A DNA stretch of 64,000 nt from Pseudomonas paralcaligenes (GTDB lineage Bacteria > Pseudomonadota > Gammaproteobacteria > Pseudomonadales > Pseudomonadaceae): assembly GCF_019655855.1 (NCBI RefSeq), contig NZ_BPFX01000005.1:62001-126000 (forward strand), given 5' to 3'. A model generated the notes under the pieces. That model ran no database searches. It was not told where the DNA came from and saw only the letters and a program-made list of their open reading frames with translations. Within the stretch, counting starts at the first letter, position 1. The number at the start of each line of letters is the position of its first letter. This document shows, in pieces, positions 52,233 to 61,749 of the stretch. The translations under genes and the position numbers were made by a program.

Positions 52233-53093
52233 ATGAAGGTCGACCTGCACTGCCACAGCACCGCCTCGGACGGCGTACTCGCGCCGTCCGTGCTGGTCGA
52301 GCGCGCCCACGCCCGGGGCGTCGAGGTGCTGGCGCTGACCGACCACGACACCCTCGAGGGGCTGGCCGAGGCGCGACGTACGGCGGACGGGCTGGGCCTG
52401 CGCCTGATCAACGGCATCGAGTTGTCCTGCACCTGGGGCGGGGCGACCATCCATGTGCTCGGCTACGACTTCGCCGCCGACGCGCCGGCCCTGCGCCGGA
52501 CCATCGAGGACCTGCACCAGGGCCGCTGGCTGCGCGCCGAGGAAATCTCCCGCCGGCTGGCCGCCAAGGGCATGTCCGGCGCCCTCGAAGGCGCCCGCGA
52601 GGTGCAGCAGGGCCTGGGCGACAGCGGCAACGCGCCGGCACGGCCGCACTTCGCCGAATTTCTGGTGCGCGCCGGCCATGTGCGCGACCACGCCGAGGCG
52701 TTCCGCAAGTGGCTGGGCTCGGGCAAGCTGGGCGACGTGAAGCAGCACTGGCCGAGCCTGGAGCAGACGGTCGGCACGCTCGCGGACTCGGGCGCCTGGA
52801 TCAGCCTGGCGCACCCCTGGCAGTACGACTTCACCCGCAGCAAGCGGCGCCGCCTGGTGGCCGACTTCATCGCCGCCGGCGGCCACGCGCTGGAGGTGGT
52901 CAACGGCCTGCAGCCGGCCGAGCAGGTCGGCGGGCTGGCCATCCTGGCCCGCGAATTCGGCATGCTGGCCTCCGTCGGCAGCGATTTCCACGCCCCTGGC
53001 GACTGGTCGGAGCTCGGCATGTACCGTCCGCTGCCGGAAGACCTGTCTCCTCTATGGGAGCGCTTCGATCATGCACGCGCTGTTACCGCCTGA
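52233..53093 (+). CDS. rnm: PHP-domain RNase AM / 3',5'-nucleotide bisphosphatase
   Basis: 286-residue PHP-domain phosphoesterase, homologous to E. coli YciV (RNase AM). Motifs: DLHCHSTASDG, TDHDT, GIELSC, HP and GSDFHAPG, which bind the metal cluster. YciV degrades short RNA 5'-3' and hydrolyses 3',5'-bisphosphates. The yciB, yciI and rnm genes cluster as in many gamma-proteobacteria; yciO follows. Confidence 0.93.
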   Translation: MKVDLHCHSTASDGVLAPSVLVERAHARGVEVLALTDHDTLEGLAEARRTADGLGLRLINGIELSCTWGGATIHVLGYDFAADAPALRRTIEDLHQGRWLRAEEISRRLAAKGMSGALEGAREVQQGLGDSGNAPARPHFAEFLVRAGHVRDHAEAFRKWLGSGKLGDVKQHWPSLEQTVGTLADSGAWISLAHPWQYDFTRSKRRRLVADFIAAGGHALEVVNGLQPAEQVGGLAILAREFGMLASVGSDFHAPGDWSELGMYRPLPEDLSPLWERFDHARAVTA

Positions 53094-53106
53094 GCAGGGA
53101 GAGTTC

Positions 53107-53739
53107 ATGAGCCAGTTCTTCCAGGTCCACCCGGAAAACCCGCAACCGCGCCTGATCAAGCAGGCGGTGGAAATCCTCCGCGGCGGCGGGGTGATCGTGT
53201 ACCCGACCGATTCCTCCTATGCCATCGGCTGCCTGATCGGCGACAAGGGCGCGGTGGAGCGCATCCGCCGCTTGCGCCAGTTGGACGACAAGCACAACTT
53301 CACCCTGGTGTGCAGCGACCTGTCGCAGATCGGCCTGTTCGCCAAGGTCGACACCGGCGCCTTCCGCATGCTCAAGGCCCACACGCCCGGGCCCTATACC
53401 TTCATCCTCAACGCCACCCGCGAGGTGCCGCGCATGCTGCTGCACCCCAAGCGCCGCACCATCGGCCTGCGGGTGCCGGCCCATCCCATTGCGCTGGCCC
53501 TGGCCGAGCAGCTCGGCGAGCCACTGATGAGCGTGAGCCTGATCCTGCCGGGCGAAGAGCTGCCGATGAGCGATCCCTACGAGATGCGCCAGATTCTCGA
53601 ACATCAGGTCGACCTGGTGATCGACGGCGGCTACGGCGGCCTGGAAGCCTCCACCGTGGTCAACCTGGCCGATGGCGAGCCCGAGGTATTCCGCGTCGGC
53701 TGTGGCGACCCGACGCCGTTCCAGAAGGATGAGGCGTGA
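53107..53739 (+). CDS. yciO: YciO, Sua5/YrdC-like threonylcarbamoyl-AMP synthase-like protein
   Basis: 210 residues of the YrdC/Sua5 fold: IVYPTDSSYAIGCLIGDKGAVERI, LKAHTPGPYTFIL and KRRTIGLRVPAHPI. YciO-type proteins have the fold of TsaC, but their role in the tRNA t6A pathway is not firmly shown. The start follows GGGAGAG. It overlaps the scpA start by four bases (GTGA). Confidence 0.9.
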   Translation: MSQFFQVHPENPQPRLIKQAVEILRGGGVIVYPTDSSYAIGCLIGDKGAVERIRRLRQLDDKHNFTLVCSDLSQIGLFAKVDTGAFRMLKAHTPGPYTFILNATREVPRMLLHPKRRTIGLRVPAHPIALALAEQLGEPLMSVSLILPGEELPMSDPYEMRQILEHQVDLVIDGGYGGLEASTVVNLADGEPEVFRVGCGDPTPFQKDEA

Positions 53740-54548
53740 GCGAGCAGGTCGACAGCCAGGCGAACGCCCAGCAGGAGCTGCCGTTCGCCCTCGTCTACGG
53801 CCAGGCCGTCACCGAGCTGCCGCTGGACCTGTACATCCCGCCGGACGCCCTGGAGGTCTTCCTCGAAGCCTTCGAAGGCCCGCTGGACCTGCTGCTGTAC
53901 CTGATCCGCAAGCAGAACATCGACATCCTCGATATCCCGGTGGCCGAGATCACCAAGCAGTACATGGGCTATGTCGAGCTGATGAAGTCGGTGCGCCTGG
54001 AGCTGGCCGCCGAGTACCTGGTGATGGCCGCCATGCTGGCCGAGATCAAGTCGCGCATGCTCCTGCCGCGTTCGTCCGAGATCGAGGAAGAGGAAGACGA
54101 CCCGCGCGCCGAGCTGATCCGCCGCCTGCAGGAGTACGAGCGCTACAAGGCCGCCGCCGAGGGCCTGGACGAGTTGCCGCGGGTCGGCCGCGACATCAGC
54201 GTGCCGCGCCTCGACGCCCCCGAGGCACGGGCGCGCAAGCTGCTGCCGGACGTCAGCCTGGAAGAGGTGCTGCTGTCCATGGCCGAGGTGCTGCGCCGCG
54301 CCGACATGTTCGAGAGCCACCAGGTGACCCGCGAGGCCTTGTCCACCCGCGAGCGCATGAGCGAGGTGCTGGAGAAGCTCAAGGGCGCCGGTTTCGTGCC
54401 GTTCGTCGCGCTGTTCGCCGCGGAGGAAGGGCGCCTGGGCGTGGTGGTCACCTTCATGGCGGTGCTCGAACTGATCAAGGAACAACTGGTGGAACTGGTG
54501 CAGAATGAGCCCTTCGCACCCATCCACGTCCGCGCCCGAGCCGAATAG
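53736..54548 (+). CDS. scpA: Chromosome segregation/condensation protein ScpA
   Basis: 270-residue kleisin of the SMC-ScpAB condensin. Conserved parts: VFLEAFEGPLDLLLYLIRKQNIDILDIPVAEITKQY at the N terminus and AELIRRLQEYERYK, and the C-terminal winged helix around VVTFMAVLELIKEQLVELVQ. GTG start overlapping the yciO stop. The scpB gene follows directly. The smc gene is not visible. Confidence 0.95.
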   Translation: MSEQVDSQANAQQELPFALVYGQAVTELPLDLYIPPDALEVFLEAFEGPLDLLLYLIRKQNIDILDIPVAEITKQYMGYVELMKSVRLELAAEYLVMAAMLAEIKSRMLLPRSSEIEEEEDDPRAELIRRLQEYERYKAAAEGLDELPRVGRDISVPRLDAPEARARKLLPDVSLEEVLLSMAEVLRRADMFESHQVTREALSTRERMSEVLEKLKGAGFVPFVALFAAEEGRLGVVVTFMAVLELIKEQLVELVQNEPFAPIHVRARAE

Positions 54549-55331
54549 ATGAACCTGAACGACCCCAAGGAACTCGCTTCCCTGCTGGAAGCCTGGCTGC
54601 TGGCCCAGGGCCGGCCGCTGTCGCTGGAGCGCCTTGGCGAGCTGTTCGAAGAGGGCGAGCGGCCGGAGCCCGCGCAGATCCGCGAGGCGCTGGACGTGCT
54701 GCGCAATTCCTGCGAGGGGCGGGCCTTCGAACTGAAGGAAGTGGCCTCCGGCTACCGCCTGCAGGTGCGCGATAAGTTTGCCCCCTGGGTCGGCCGCCTG
54801 TGGGAGGAGCGCCCGCAGCGCTATTCCCGCGCGATGCTCGAGACCCTGGCGCTGATTGCCTACCGCCAGCCGATCACCCGCGGCGAGATCGAGGACATCC
54901 GCGGGGTGGCGGTCAACAGCCAGATCGTCAAGACCCTGCAGGAGCGCGACTGGATCCGCGTGGTCGGTTACCGCGACGTGCCGGGCAAGCCGGCCATGCT
55001 CGCCACCACCCGCGCCTTCCTCGACTACTTCAACCTGAAGAGCCTGGAAGAACTGCCGCCGCTGGCCGTCCTGCGCGAACTGGAACCCGAGCCTGTGCTG
55101 GCGCTGGATGACGACATGCCGGTGCCGGCTGCGCTGCAGGCCAGGGTGGATGCCGAGGGGGAAGAGCAGGAGGCGGCCGAGCCGCGCGAGGAAACCAGTT
55201 TCCGCAGCCTGCTGGTCGAACTGGACCAGATGGAACAGGGCCTGAAGATCGACTTCGACGACCTGCCGCGGACCGAGGAGCAGGAAGAGGGCCAGGGCGA
55301 GACGCTGGATGCCGGCGACTCCCTGCATTGA
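54549..55331 (+). CDS. scpB: Segregation and condensation protein ScpB
   Basis: 260-residue partner of ScpA with two winged-helix domains (about 1-80 and 90-175). Signatures are LEAWLLAQGRPLSLERL, ALIAYRQPITRGEIEDIRGVAVNS and IVKTLQERDWIRVVG. The C-terminal 80 residues are acidic and low-complexity (EEQEEGQGE), longer than the ScpB core and probably disordered. It begins at the base after the scpA stop. Confidence 0.95.
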   Translation: MNLNDPKELASLLEAWLLAQGRPLSLERLGELFEEGERPEPAQIREALDVLRNSCEGRAFELKEVASGYRLQVRDKFAPWVGRLWEERPQRYSRAMLETLALIAYRQPITRGEIEDIRGVAVNSQIVKTLQERDWIRVVGYRDVPGKPAMLATTRAFLDYFNLKSLEELPPLAVLRELEPEPVLALDDDMPVPAALQARVDAEGEEQEAAEPREETSFRSLLVELDQMEQGLKIDFDDLPRTEEQEEGQGETLDAGDSLH

Positions 55332-55409
55332 CCGGATTGAGACTTTCAATCCCGGCCCGACTTCGTTCCGTCCTATGCTGGCGACGCCTTTTCCCGACAG
55401 GTTGGCGCC

Positions 55410-55595
55410 ATGAGCAAGAGTCCCTGCATCAAGGTCTGCGAGTTCGACGACGACATCTGCGTCGGCTGCGGCCGCAGCAAGCGCGAGATCAAGGCCTGGA
55501 AGAAGCTCGACAAGGCCGAGCGCTTCGCCCTGCTGGCCGAGGCCGACCTGCGCCTGCTGGCCTTCGAGGCCACCGGCCGGCGCAAGAGCCGCTGA
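55410..55595 (+). CDS. DUF1289 family small protein
   Basis: 61 residues with the DUF1289 pattern SPCIKVCEFDDDICVGCGRSKREI, holding four cysteines likely to bind zinc. Function unknown. It lies between scpB and rluB on the same strand. Confidence 0.88.
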   Translation: MSKSPCIKVCEFDDDICVGCGRSKREIKAWKKLDKAERFALLAEADLRLLAFEATGRRKSR

Positions 55596-55687
55596 GCGGG
55601 CTATAGTCAGTCGGCCGTGCGCGGTCGCGGCGTTCCGCGTATGATGCGCGGCCTTTTTCATCCTCAGTTACACCGGGAGGTGCCCAG

Positions 55688-56845
55688 ATGAGTGAATCCG
55701 AATTCGAACCCCGCCCCAGCGGCGAGAAGCTGCAGAAAGTCCTGGCCCGCGCCGGCCTCGGCTCGCGCCGCGACATCGAGCAGTGGATCGCCGACGGCAG
55801 GGTCAAGGTCAACGGCGCCGTGGCGACCCTGGGAGCCCGGGTCGAGGCCCGCGACGCCATCAGCGTCGACGGCCAGCTGCTCAAGCGCGAAGACGCCCAG
55901 GTGACCCGCCGCGTGCTGATCTACAACAAGCCGGAAGGCGAGATCTGCACCCGCGACGATCCGGAAGGCCGGCCGACCGTGTTCGACCGCCTGCCGCGCC
56001 CGAAGGAGGGCCGCTGGATCAACATCGGCCGCCTCGACATCAACACCACCGGCCTGCTGCTGTTCACCACCGATGGCGAGCTGGCCAACCGCCTCATGCA
56101 CCCTTCCTACGAGATGGACCGCGAATACGCCGTGCGCGTGCGTGGCGAGGTCACCGAGGAGATGATCGAGCAGCTCAAGGCTGGCGTGATGCTGGAAGAC
56201 GGCCCGGCCAAGTTCACTGACATCCAGGAAGCGCCCGGCGGTGAAGGTTTCAACCACTGGTATCACTGCGTGGTGATGGAAGGTCGCAACCGTGAGGTAC
56301 GCCGCCTGTGGGAATCCCAGGGCGTGGTGGTCAGCCGCCTCAAGCGCGTGCGCTTCGGCCCGGTGTTCATGACCTCCGATCTGCCCATGGGGCGCTGGCG
56401 CGAAATGGGCCAGCGCGAGGTGGACATTCTCAGCGAGGAGGTCGGCCTCAAGCCGGTGGCCCTGCCGGCGATGAAGGAAAAGACGCGCGAGAAGCTCGAT
56501 CGCCTGCAGCGCAAGGCGGCCAAGCCGCTGGGCCGCAGCGAGCGGACCAAGCGCGTGCTGCGTTCTTCCCATGAGGGCGCCGAGGCAGCCGGCCAGCCGC
56601 CGCGTCCCGCCCGTGCTCCGCGAGGCGAGGATCGCCCGCAGCGCGCTCCGCGCAAGCCGTCGGGCGAGCATGGCAGCCGTGGCACGCCGGTGGCCGAGCG
56701 TCCGTCCGAGGTGAACAAGAAGCGCGCGCCGCGTCCGGCCGTGGAACTGGCCGACCGGCCGGCCCGCAAGTCGCGTCCGGCCACGCCGAGCAAGCGTCCG
56801 CCGGCGGGCGACGGCCAGCGCCCGGGCTTTGGCCGCAAGCGCTGA
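55688..56845 (+). CDS. rluB: 23S rRNA pseudouridine synthase RluB
   Basis: 385 residues: N-terminal S4 domain (QKVLARAGLGSRRDIEQWIADGRVKVNG), catalytic domain with GRLDINTTGLLLFTTDG (nucleophile Asp in RLD), and NREVRRLW. E. coli RluB makes pseudouridine 2605 in 23S rRNA. The last 120 residues are Arg/Pro/Lys/Ala-rich and low complexity, a tail seen in many Pseudomonas RluB proteins. Clear ribosome site GGGAGGTGCCC. Confidence 0.94.
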   Translation: MSESEFEPRPSGEKLQKVLARAGLGSRRDIEQWIADGRVKVNGAVATLGARVEARDAISVDGQLLKREDAQVTRRVLIYNKPEGEICTRDDPEGRPTVFDRLPRPKEGRWINIGRLDINTTGLLLFTTDGELANRLMHPSYEMDREYAVRVRGEVTEEMIEQLKAGVMLEDGPAKFTDIQEAPGGEGFNHWYHCVVMEGRNREVRRLWESQGVVVSRLKRVRFGPVFMTSDLPMGRWREMGQREVDILSEEVGLKPVALPAMKEKTREKLDRLQRKAAKPLGRSERTKRVLRSSHEGAEAAGQPPRPARAPRGEDRPQRAPRKPSGEHGSRGTPVAERPSEVNKKRAPRPAVELADRPARKSRPATPSKRPPAGDGQRPGFGRKR

Positions 56846-56851
56846 TCGACC

Positions 56852-56914
56852 GTAGGGTGCGCTGCGCGCACCGGGGGCATGTGCGGGCTTGCTGGTGCGC
56901 ACGGCGCACCCTAC
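56852..56914. repeat. 63-bp palindromic repeat, copy 3
   Basis: Arms GTAGGGTGCGCTGCGCGCACC and GGTGCGCACGGCGCACCCTAC; exactly 63 bp like the copies at 19892-19954 and 30717-30779. It begins 7 bp after the rluB stop. Confidence 0.92.
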
Positions 56915-56946
56915 AGCAGCTCGCACTACGAAGTGCATAGCCAACA

Positions 56947-56972
56947 AAAAGGGGCTCCGCGGAGCCCCTTTT
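56947..56972. terminator. Bidirectional terminator between rluB and a diguanylate cyclase gene
   Basis: AAAAGGGGCTCC and its exact complement around two bases, with A and T runs at each end; serves both convergent genes. Confidence 0.88.
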
Positions 56973-56987
56973 GTCGTCTGGTGTTTC

Positions 56988-57914
56988 TCAACCGGCCATG
57001 GACAGGCGGTTGCGGCCCTCGCGCTTGGATACGTACAGGGCGTTGTCGGCGCGGCGCTGCAGGCTTTCCGGGGACTCGCCCGCCAGCAGGGTGGCGCAAC
57101 CCAGGCTGATGGAGATTTCCAGCGTGCGGCCTTCTTCGACGTATTGCAGGCCCATCACCGCCAGGCGCAGGCGCTCGCCCACCAGTTGCGCCGCCTCGCG
57201 GCTGGTATTGGCCAGCAGTACCAGGAATTCCTCGCCGCCGTAGCGGAACACCATGTCGATGTTGCGCAGGCTGTTCTTCAGCGCGGCGGCCACGACCTTC
57301 AGTACTTCGTCGCCGGTGGCGTGGCCGAAGCGGTCGTTGATGCTCTTGAAGTGGTCGATGTCCAGCATCAGCACGGAGAGCGGCTGCATGCTGCGGCGGG
57401 CCAGGTCGACTTCACGCTGCAGGGCCTGGTTCATGGCGATGCGGTTGCCGGTATCGGTCAGCGGGTCGCGCAGGGCGCTCTGCAGGGCCGCGCGATAGAG
57501 CAGGGCGTTGCGCAGGGGGAACAGCAGGCTGGCGAGCAGGGATTCCAGCTGGCCCAGTTCTTCGTCGCTGAAGCGCTGGTGACGGCGGAAGGTCAGCTCG
57601 CCCAGGTATTCGCCCTGGTGGCTCAGGCGGTAGGCGGTCGAGTGGTTGGCGCGCTCGCCGAGTTCCAGGCGCAGGTCGCAGGCGGCCAGCTGGTAGCTCA
57701 GCGCGCTCAGCGGCACCAGGCGCTGCACCTGCTGGAAGAAGAGGCCGAGGATGCGATCGACTTCCAGCGAGGTCTGCAGCTGCAGGCTGAGCTGCTGGCG
57801 CAGCTGGGCCAGGGTGACCGGCTTCAGCAGCGGCTGGTTGCGGCTGGCATAGCCCAGGCGCTGCAGCTTGGCGGCGTCGAAATCGATGGTGTTGGAAGGG
57901 ATGGTGGAATTCAT
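56988..57914 (-). CDS. Cytosolic diguanylate cyclase with GAF-like N terminus
   Basis: 308 residues without membrane segments. The N-terminal half resembles a GAF-type sensor (LQTSLEVDRILGLFFQQVQRLVPL ... LRNALLYRAAL), and the C-terminal GGDEF domain has FRYGGEEFLVLL and the RxxD inhibitory site RNID just upstream. It corresponds in place and length to PA3177 of P. aeruginosa, a known diguanylate cyclase, by memory. The signal bound by the N-terminal domain is unknown. Confidence 0.92.
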   Translation of the reverse strand: MNSTIPSNTIDFDAAKLQRLGYASRNQPLLKPVTLAQLRQQLSLQLQTSLEVDRILGLFFQQVQRLVPLSALSYQLAACDLRLELGERANHSTAYRLSHQGEYLGELTFRRHQRFSDEELGQLESLLASLLFPLRNALLYRAALQSALRDPLTDTGNRIAMNQALQREVDLARRSMQPLSVLMLDIDHFKSINDRFGHATGDEVLKVVAAALKNSLRNIDMVFRYGGEEFLVLLANTSREAAQLVGERLRLAVMGLQYVEEGRTLEISISLGCATLLAGESPESLQRRADNALYVSKREGRNRLSMAG

Positions 57915-58117
57915 GCTGCTCGACCTCCGGCGCTTGAGCGCCTTGTTGGGAGAGCTAGAGCGAATTCTGTGCCACTTTAAGAAAGTGCTTTTATTTCAAA
58001 TGGTTGTGATGTTTATGGGCGGCTTTTGCGGCAACCTTTCGCCGCTACCTTGACGCCGGTGCTGGCAATCTGATGCCGCTTCGCTGCCGACCGCCGGAAA
58101 ACCGGCGGTGTGCAAGG

Positions 58118-58858
58118 TTACTGGGCGTCGAGTGCCTGGCCGTTGGTGCCTTTGCTGTCCGGGCCCAGCAGATACAGGTAGACCGGCATGATGTCTTCCG
58201 GCGACGGGTTGTTCGCCGGGTTCTCGCCGGGATAGGCCTGGGCGCGCATGCTGGTGCGGGTGGCACCCGGGTTGACGCTGTTGGCGCGGACCTGGGTGAT
58301 GCCTTCCACTTCGTCCGCCACGACCTGCATCAGGCCTTCGGTGGCGAATTTGGATACCGCATAGGCGCCCCAGTAGGCGCGGCCCTTGCGGCCCACGCTG
58401 CTGGAGGTGAACACCACAGAGGCGTCGTCCGACAGCTTGAGCAGCGGCAGCAGGGTGCTGGTCAGCATGAACATGGCGTTGACGTTGACCTGCATGACGC
58501 GCATGAAGTTGTCGCCGGACAGCTGTTCCAGGGGCGTGCGCGGCCCGACGATGGCGGCGTTGTGCAGCAGGCCGTCGAGGCGGCCGAACTCGTTCTCCAC
58601 CGTGGCCGCCAGTTCGTCGTACTGGTGCGGCAGGGCGGTCTCCAGGTTGAAGGGGATCACCACCGGCTGCGGATGGCCGGCGGCCTCGATCTCGTCGTAG
58701 ACCCGGTTGAGGTTTTCCTCGGTCTTGCCCAGCAGCAGCACCGTGGCGCCGTGGGCGGCGCAGGCCTTGGCGGCGGCCGCGCCGATGCCCCGGCCGGCGC
58801 CGGTGATCAGGATCACGCGTCCCTTGAGCAGATCGGGACGGGCTTGGTAATCGAACAT
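58118..58858 (-). CDS. yciK: YciK-type short-chain dehydrogenase
   Basis: 246-residue SDR: glycine motif ITGAGRGIG, HNAAIVGP and active site SSSVG with YxxxK (AVSKF). The N terminus (FDYQARPDLLKGRVILITGAG) matches YciK. Its substrate is not known. It is the last gene of the MTA deaminase-ubiG-mupP-yciK run. Confidence 0.9.
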   Translation of the reverse strand: MFDYQARPDLLKGRVILITGAGRGIGAAAAKACAAHGATVLLLGKTEENLNRVYDEIEAAGHPQPVVIPFNLETALPHQYDELAATVENEFGRLDGLLHNAAIVGPRTPLEQLSGDNFMRVMQVNVNAMFMLTSTLLPLLKLSDDASVVFTSSSVGRKGRAYWGAYAVSKFATEGLMQVVADEVEGITQVRANSVNPGATRTSMRAQAYPGENPANNPSPEDIMPVYLYLLGPDSKGTNGQALDAQ

Positions 58859-58920
58859 CTGAGGCTCCTTCGGAGAGCGGCAAGCTTCAAGTTGGAAAAA
58901 CGAGAGACATCAGGCGGCGA

Positions 58921-59592
58921 CTAGCAGCTGCACAGGGCGCGCTCGAGCACGGCGCGCAGCTCCAGTGGATGGTCCACCACCACGTCGGCGCCCCAGTGGC
59001 GCGGGTTGTCCTCGGGGTGGATATAGCCGTAGGTGACGGCGGCGGTCCTGCAGCCGGCGGCGATGCCGGACTCGATGTCGCGCCGGTCGTCGCCGACGAA
59101 GAGGGTCTCGGCGGGGCTCACGCCGATCTTCTGGCAGGCCAGCAGGAGCATGTCCGGGGCCGGCTTGCTGCGCTCGACGTGGTCCGGGCAGACCAGCACG
59201 GCGCTGCGGTCGGCCAGTTCCAGCTGCTGCATGATCGGCTCGGCGAAGCACACCGGCTTGTTGGTGGCCACGCCCCAGACCAGCCGCGCGCGCTCGATGT
59301 CGGCGAGCAGCTCGGTCATGCCGTCGAACGGCTTGCTGTAGATGGCGCAGTGCTGCTGGTAGCGCTCGAGGAATTCCAGGCGCAGCGCCTCGAAGCCCTC
59401 GGCGCCGGGCGCGATGCCGAAGGTGGCGGCGACCATGGCGCGGGCGCCGCCGGACACCACGTCGCGGATCAGCTGGTCGTCCACCGGCTCCAGGCGGTGC
59501 GCGGCGCGCATGCCCTGGCACACGGCGATGAAGTCCGGCGCGGTATCCAGCAGGGTACCGTCCATGTCGAAGAGAACCGCTCGCAGGGCCAT
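58921..59592 (-). CDS. mupP: N-acetylmuramic acid 6-phosphate phosphatase MupP
   Basis: 223-residue HAD phosphatase: DxD nucleophile [10 protein letters not shown] at 8-17, the Thr motif VATNKP, Lys (RSKPAPDML) and the acidic motif GDDRRD. MupP dephosphorylates MurNAc-6P in peptidoglycan recycling (fosfomycin-tolerance pathway) in Pseudomonas. The start [12 protein letters not shown] is canonical; an upstream ATG would extend into ubiG. Confidence 0.92.
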   Translation of the reverse strand: MALRAVLFDMDGTLLDTAPDFIAVCQGMRAAHRLEPVDDQLIRDVVSGGARAMVAATFGIAPGAEGFEALRLEFLERYQQHCAIYSKPFDGMTELLADIERARLVWGVATNKPVCFAEPIMQQLELADRSAVLVCPDHVERSKPAPDMLLLACQKIGVSPAETLFVGDDRRDIESGIAAGCRTAAVTYGYIHPEDNPRHWGADVVVDHPLELRAVLERALCSC

Positions 59593-59597
59593 GCGCT

Positions 59598-60296
59598 TCA
59601 CTCCTCGCGCAGGGTCTGGATCATGTAGTTGACGTCGACGTCCGCTTCCAGCTTGTAGTGCTTGGTCAGCGGGTTGTAGGTCAGGCCGATGATGTCCCTG
59701 ACCTGCAGGCCGGCGGCGCGGCTCCAGGCGCCCAGCTCGGAGGGGCGGATGAACTTCTTGAAGTCGTGGGTGCCGCGCGGCAGCAGGCGCAGCAGGTACT
59801 CGGCACCGACCACCGCGAACAGGTAGGCCTTGGGGTTGCGGTTGATGGTGGAGAAGAACACCTGGCCGCCCGGCTTGACCAGCTTGTGGCAGGCGCGGAT
59901 CACCGAGGAGGGATCGGGCACGTGTTCGAGCATTTCCAGGCAGGTGACCACGTCGAACTGGCCGGGCATTTCCTCGGCCATTTCCTCGGCGGTGATCTGC
60001 CGGTATTCGACGCTCACCCCGGATTCGAGCTGGTGCAGCTGGGCCACGGCCAGCGGCGCCTCACCCATGTCGATGCCGGTGACGGTGGCGCCGCGCTGGG
60101 CCATGGCCTCGCTGAGGATGCCGCCGCCGCAGCCCACGTCCAGCACCTTCTTGCCGGCCAGACCGACGCGCTCGTCGATCCAGTTGACCCGCAGCGGGTT
60201 GATGTCGTGCAGCGGCTTGAACTCGCTCTCGCGGTCCCACCAGCGGTGGGCGAGGGCCTCGAATTTGGCGATTTCGGCGTGGTCGACGTTGCTCAT
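59598..60296 (-). CDS. ubiG: Ubiquinone biosynthesis O-methyltransferase UbiG
   Basis: 232-residue SAM-dependent methyltransferase with motif [24 protein letters not shown] and the [13 protein letters not shown] region. It performs both O-methylations of ubiquinone synthesis. mupP follows after 5 bp and the MTA deaminase gene precedes it with a 13-bp gap, so one operon is likely. Confidence 0.95.
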   Translation of the reverse strand: MSNVDHAEIAKFEALAHRWWDRESEFKPLHDINPLRVNWIDERVGLAGKKVLDVGCGGGILSEAMAQRGATVTGIDMGEAPLAVAQLHQLESGVSVEYRQITAEEMAEEMPGQFDVVTCLEMLEHVPDPSSVIRACHKLVKPGGQVFFSTINRNPKAYLFAVVGAEYLLRLLPRGTHDFKKFIRPSELGAWSRAAGLQVRDIIGLTYNPLTKHYKLEADVDVNYMIQTLREE

Positions 60297-60309
60297 GGCA
60301 TGACTCTCT

Positions 60310-61644
60310 TCAAAGCGAATTCTTGGCGGCGATGCGCTCGCCCCAGGCGCGGGCGTTGGCGATGATGCGCGACTCGTCCAGGCGGGTCAGGCGGCCATCG
60401 TCCAGCAACTGCTTGCCGCCGACCCAGAGGTGCTTCACGCAGCCGCGGCTGCCGGCGTAGATCAGCTGCGAGACCGGGTCGTAGACCGGCTGTTGTGCCA
60501 GGCCCGACAGGTCGAAGGCGGCGAGGTCGGCGAGCTTGCCCGGCTCCAGCGAGCCGGTGCAGTCGTCCAGGCCCAGGGCGCGGGCGCCGTTGAGGGTGGC
60601 CATGCGCAGGGCGGCGTGGGCGTTGAGGGCGGTGGCGCTGCCAGACACGGCCTTGGCCAGCAGGGCGGCTGTGCGGACCTCGCCGAGCAGGTCCAGGTCG
60701 TTGTTGCTGGCGGCGCCGTCGGTACCGATGGCGACGTTGACGCCGGCCTGCCAGAGCTTTTCCACCGGGCAGAAGCCGCTGGCCAGCTTGAGATTGGATT
60801 CGGGGCAGTGGATCACGCTGCTGTTGCTTTCCACCAGCAGGGCCACGTCCTCGGCGCTGATCTGGGTCATGTGCACGGCCTGGAAGCGCGGGCCGAGCAG
60901 GCCGAGACCGGCCAGCCGCTGCAGCGGGCGCACGCCGTGCAGCTCCAGGCTCTGCTGTACCTCGAAGGCGGTCTCGTGGACGTGCATGTGGATGCCGGCG
61001 TCCAGTTCCTCGGCCAGCATCAGCACCTGGCGCAGCTTGTCGTCGCTGACCGAGTAGGGCGCGTGGGGGCCGAAGGCCACCTTGATGCGCGGGTGCTGCT
61101 TGAGATCGTCGAACAGGCGCAGGCCCTTGCGCAGCGCCTCCTCGGCGTCGCGGGCACCGGGCGTGGGGAAGTCCAGCACGGGGATGGTCAGCTGGGCGCG
61201 GATGCCACTCTTATGTACCAGTTCGCTGGCCACTTCCGGGAAGAAGTACATGTCGGAGAAGCAGCTGATTCCGCCCTTGATCTGCTCGGCGATGGCCAGC
61301 TCGGTGCCGTCGCGCACGAACGCCTCATCCACCCAGCGCGCTTCCGCCGGCCAGATATGGTCCTGCAGCCAGCTCATCAGCGGCAGGTCGTCGGCCAGGC
61401 CGCGGAACAGGGTCATGGCGGCATGCCCGTGGGCGTTGACCAGGCCGGGGGTGAGCAGGCAATCGGGCAGTTCGCGGACTTCGCTGGCCGGGTGGCGCAT
61501 GGCCTCCGCGCGCGGCGCGATCAGGGCGATGCGGCCGTCGCGGATGCCCAGGGCATGGTCCCTCAGCACGACGCCAGCGGGCTCGACGGGCACCAGCCAG
61601 GTAGGCAGGAGCAGCAGGTCGAGCGGCTGGCGCGGTTCGGGCAT
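60310..61644 (-). CDS. Amidohydrolase, methylthioadenosine deaminase type (TRZ/ATZ)
   Basis: 444-residue amidohydrolase: metal ligands [28 protein letters not shown] and [15 protein letters not shown]. aeruginosa PA3170 of the same family was shown to deaminate 5'-methylthioadenosine to methylthioinosine, a route to methionine salvage in that species (from memory). Here the gene is divergent from mtnA (105 bp apart), which acts later in the same pathway and supports the assignment. It heads the ubiG-mupP-yciK operon. Confidence 0.88.
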   Translation of the reverse strand: MPEPRQPLDLLLLPTWLVPVEPAGVVLRDHALGIRDGRIALIAPRAEAMRHPASEVRELPDCLLTPGLVNAHGHAAMTLFRGLADDLPLMSWLQDHIWPAEARWVDEAFVRDGTELAIAEQIKGGISCFSDMYFFPEVASELVHKSGIRAQLTIPVLDFPTPGARDAEEALRKGLRLFDDLKQHPRIKVAFGPHAPYSVSDDKLRQVLMLAEELDAGIHMHVHETAFEVQQSLELHGVRPLQRLAGLGLLGPRFQAVHMTQISAEDVALLVESNSSVIHCPESNLKLASGFCPVEKLWQAGVNVAIGTDGAASNNDLDLLGEVRTAALLAKAVSGSATALNAHAALRMATLNGARALGLDDCTGSLEPGKLADLAAFDLSGLAQQPVYDPVSQLIYAGSRGCVKHLWVGGKQLLDDGRLTRLDESRIIANARAWGERIAAKNSL

Positions 61645-61749
61645 GGCGTGGTATCCAGGCTGAAGGAAACAGGGCGGCAGTATAACTGACCCATGTCGGC
61701 GGCGGCTCGCTATAATCCGCGGCTTTTCGTTTCACCGGGTGGGGATGTC

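Noticed and set aside
60430-61689. 419-codon plus-strand frame opposite the MTA deaminase gene
   Set aside because: Low-complexity, no ribosome site, and fully overlapped by a gene with complete amidohydrolase motifs.
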